From the NCBI GenBank assembly GCA_001507935.1, contig LGET01000118.1, positions 1-5,241 of the forward strand: a DNA stretch of 5,241 nucleotides, given 5' to 3'. Shown here one piece after another: positions 5,189 through 5,241 of this stretch. Each line of letters opens with the position of its first letter. Within the stretch, counting starts at the first letter, position 1. The notes below the pieces were generated by a model, which was given only the letters and a program-made list of their open reading frames with translations, did no database searches and was not told the DNA's origin. The translations under genes and the position numbers were made by a program. The DNA is from Thermococcales archaeon 44_46. GTDB taxonomy: Archaea > Methanobacteriota_B > Thermococci > Thermococcales > Thermococcaceae.

Positions 5189-5241
5189 TATTTGACTCTG
5201 AGGAGGATTTTCAGACCATAACACATTACCCCAAGCAGGAT

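Noticed and set aside
5150..5241. Possible CRISPR repeat or insertion sequence end at the right edge.
   Set aside because: There is no repeated unit of CRISPR length, no resemblance to the Thermococcales repeats I know, and no terminal inverted repeat pair or transposase in the window.
5202..5241. GAGGAGG as a ribosome binding site for a gene starting at the right edge.
   Set aside because: No ATG, GTG or TTG follows it before the window ends.

Overview
The window looks like chromosome from a hyperthermophilic archaeon of the order Thermococcales (Pyrococcus, Thermococcus or a close relative). The evidence is a set of short AT-rich promoters with archaeal TATA boxes, GGTGA-type ribosome binding sites placed 3-5 bases before starts, T-tract terminators, Lys/Glu/Ile-rich proteins, and a tungsten aldehyde-oxidoreductase-family enzyme with a four-cluster ferredoxin partner, which is characteristic of this group. 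The exact species cannot be read from the window.

Layout. Bases 1-586 hold the end of a membrane-protein reading frame and, one frame over, a DUF835 protein; the two may be halves of one frameshifted gene. Bases 587-1249 hold a DUF116 protein with its own promoter. Its ribosome binding site points at an ATA codon, not at the first ATG 72 bases further on. On the minus strand, overlapping the DUF116 stop by 4 bases, is a ten-helix EamA/DMT transporter (1246-2079). A 113-base divergent intergenic region (2080-2192) carries promoters for both sides, a 10-base direct repeat, and a near-perfect Thermococcales glycolytic motif over the presumed transcription start of the next operon.

The core of the window is a two-gene, translationally coupled operon: a 16-cysteine polyferredoxin (2193-2744) and a tungstopterin oxidoreductase of the WOR5 type (2750-4624). 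In Pyrococcus furiosus the corresponding pair forms a heterodimer, reported to act as an aliphatic sulfonate:ferredoxin oxidoreductase and also to oxidise many aldehydes. Electrons from the substrate would pass from the tungsten site to the large-subunit FeS cluster, then through the four small-subunit clusters to ferredoxin. The large subunit has only three cysteines; the first cluster ligand position is Asp. After a T-rich terminator, an OsmC/Ohr-family protein (4695-5126) is transcribed from its own promoter. The last 115 bases contain a T-rich terminator, two small hairpins, and no gene I can establish.

I found no clearly unprecedented multi-gene system. The best leads are the possible sugar-responsive (Tgr/TrmBL1) control of the tungsten operon, the Asp-for-Cys cluster ligand, the apparent ATA start of the DUF116 gene, and the possible frameshift at the DUF835 gene.
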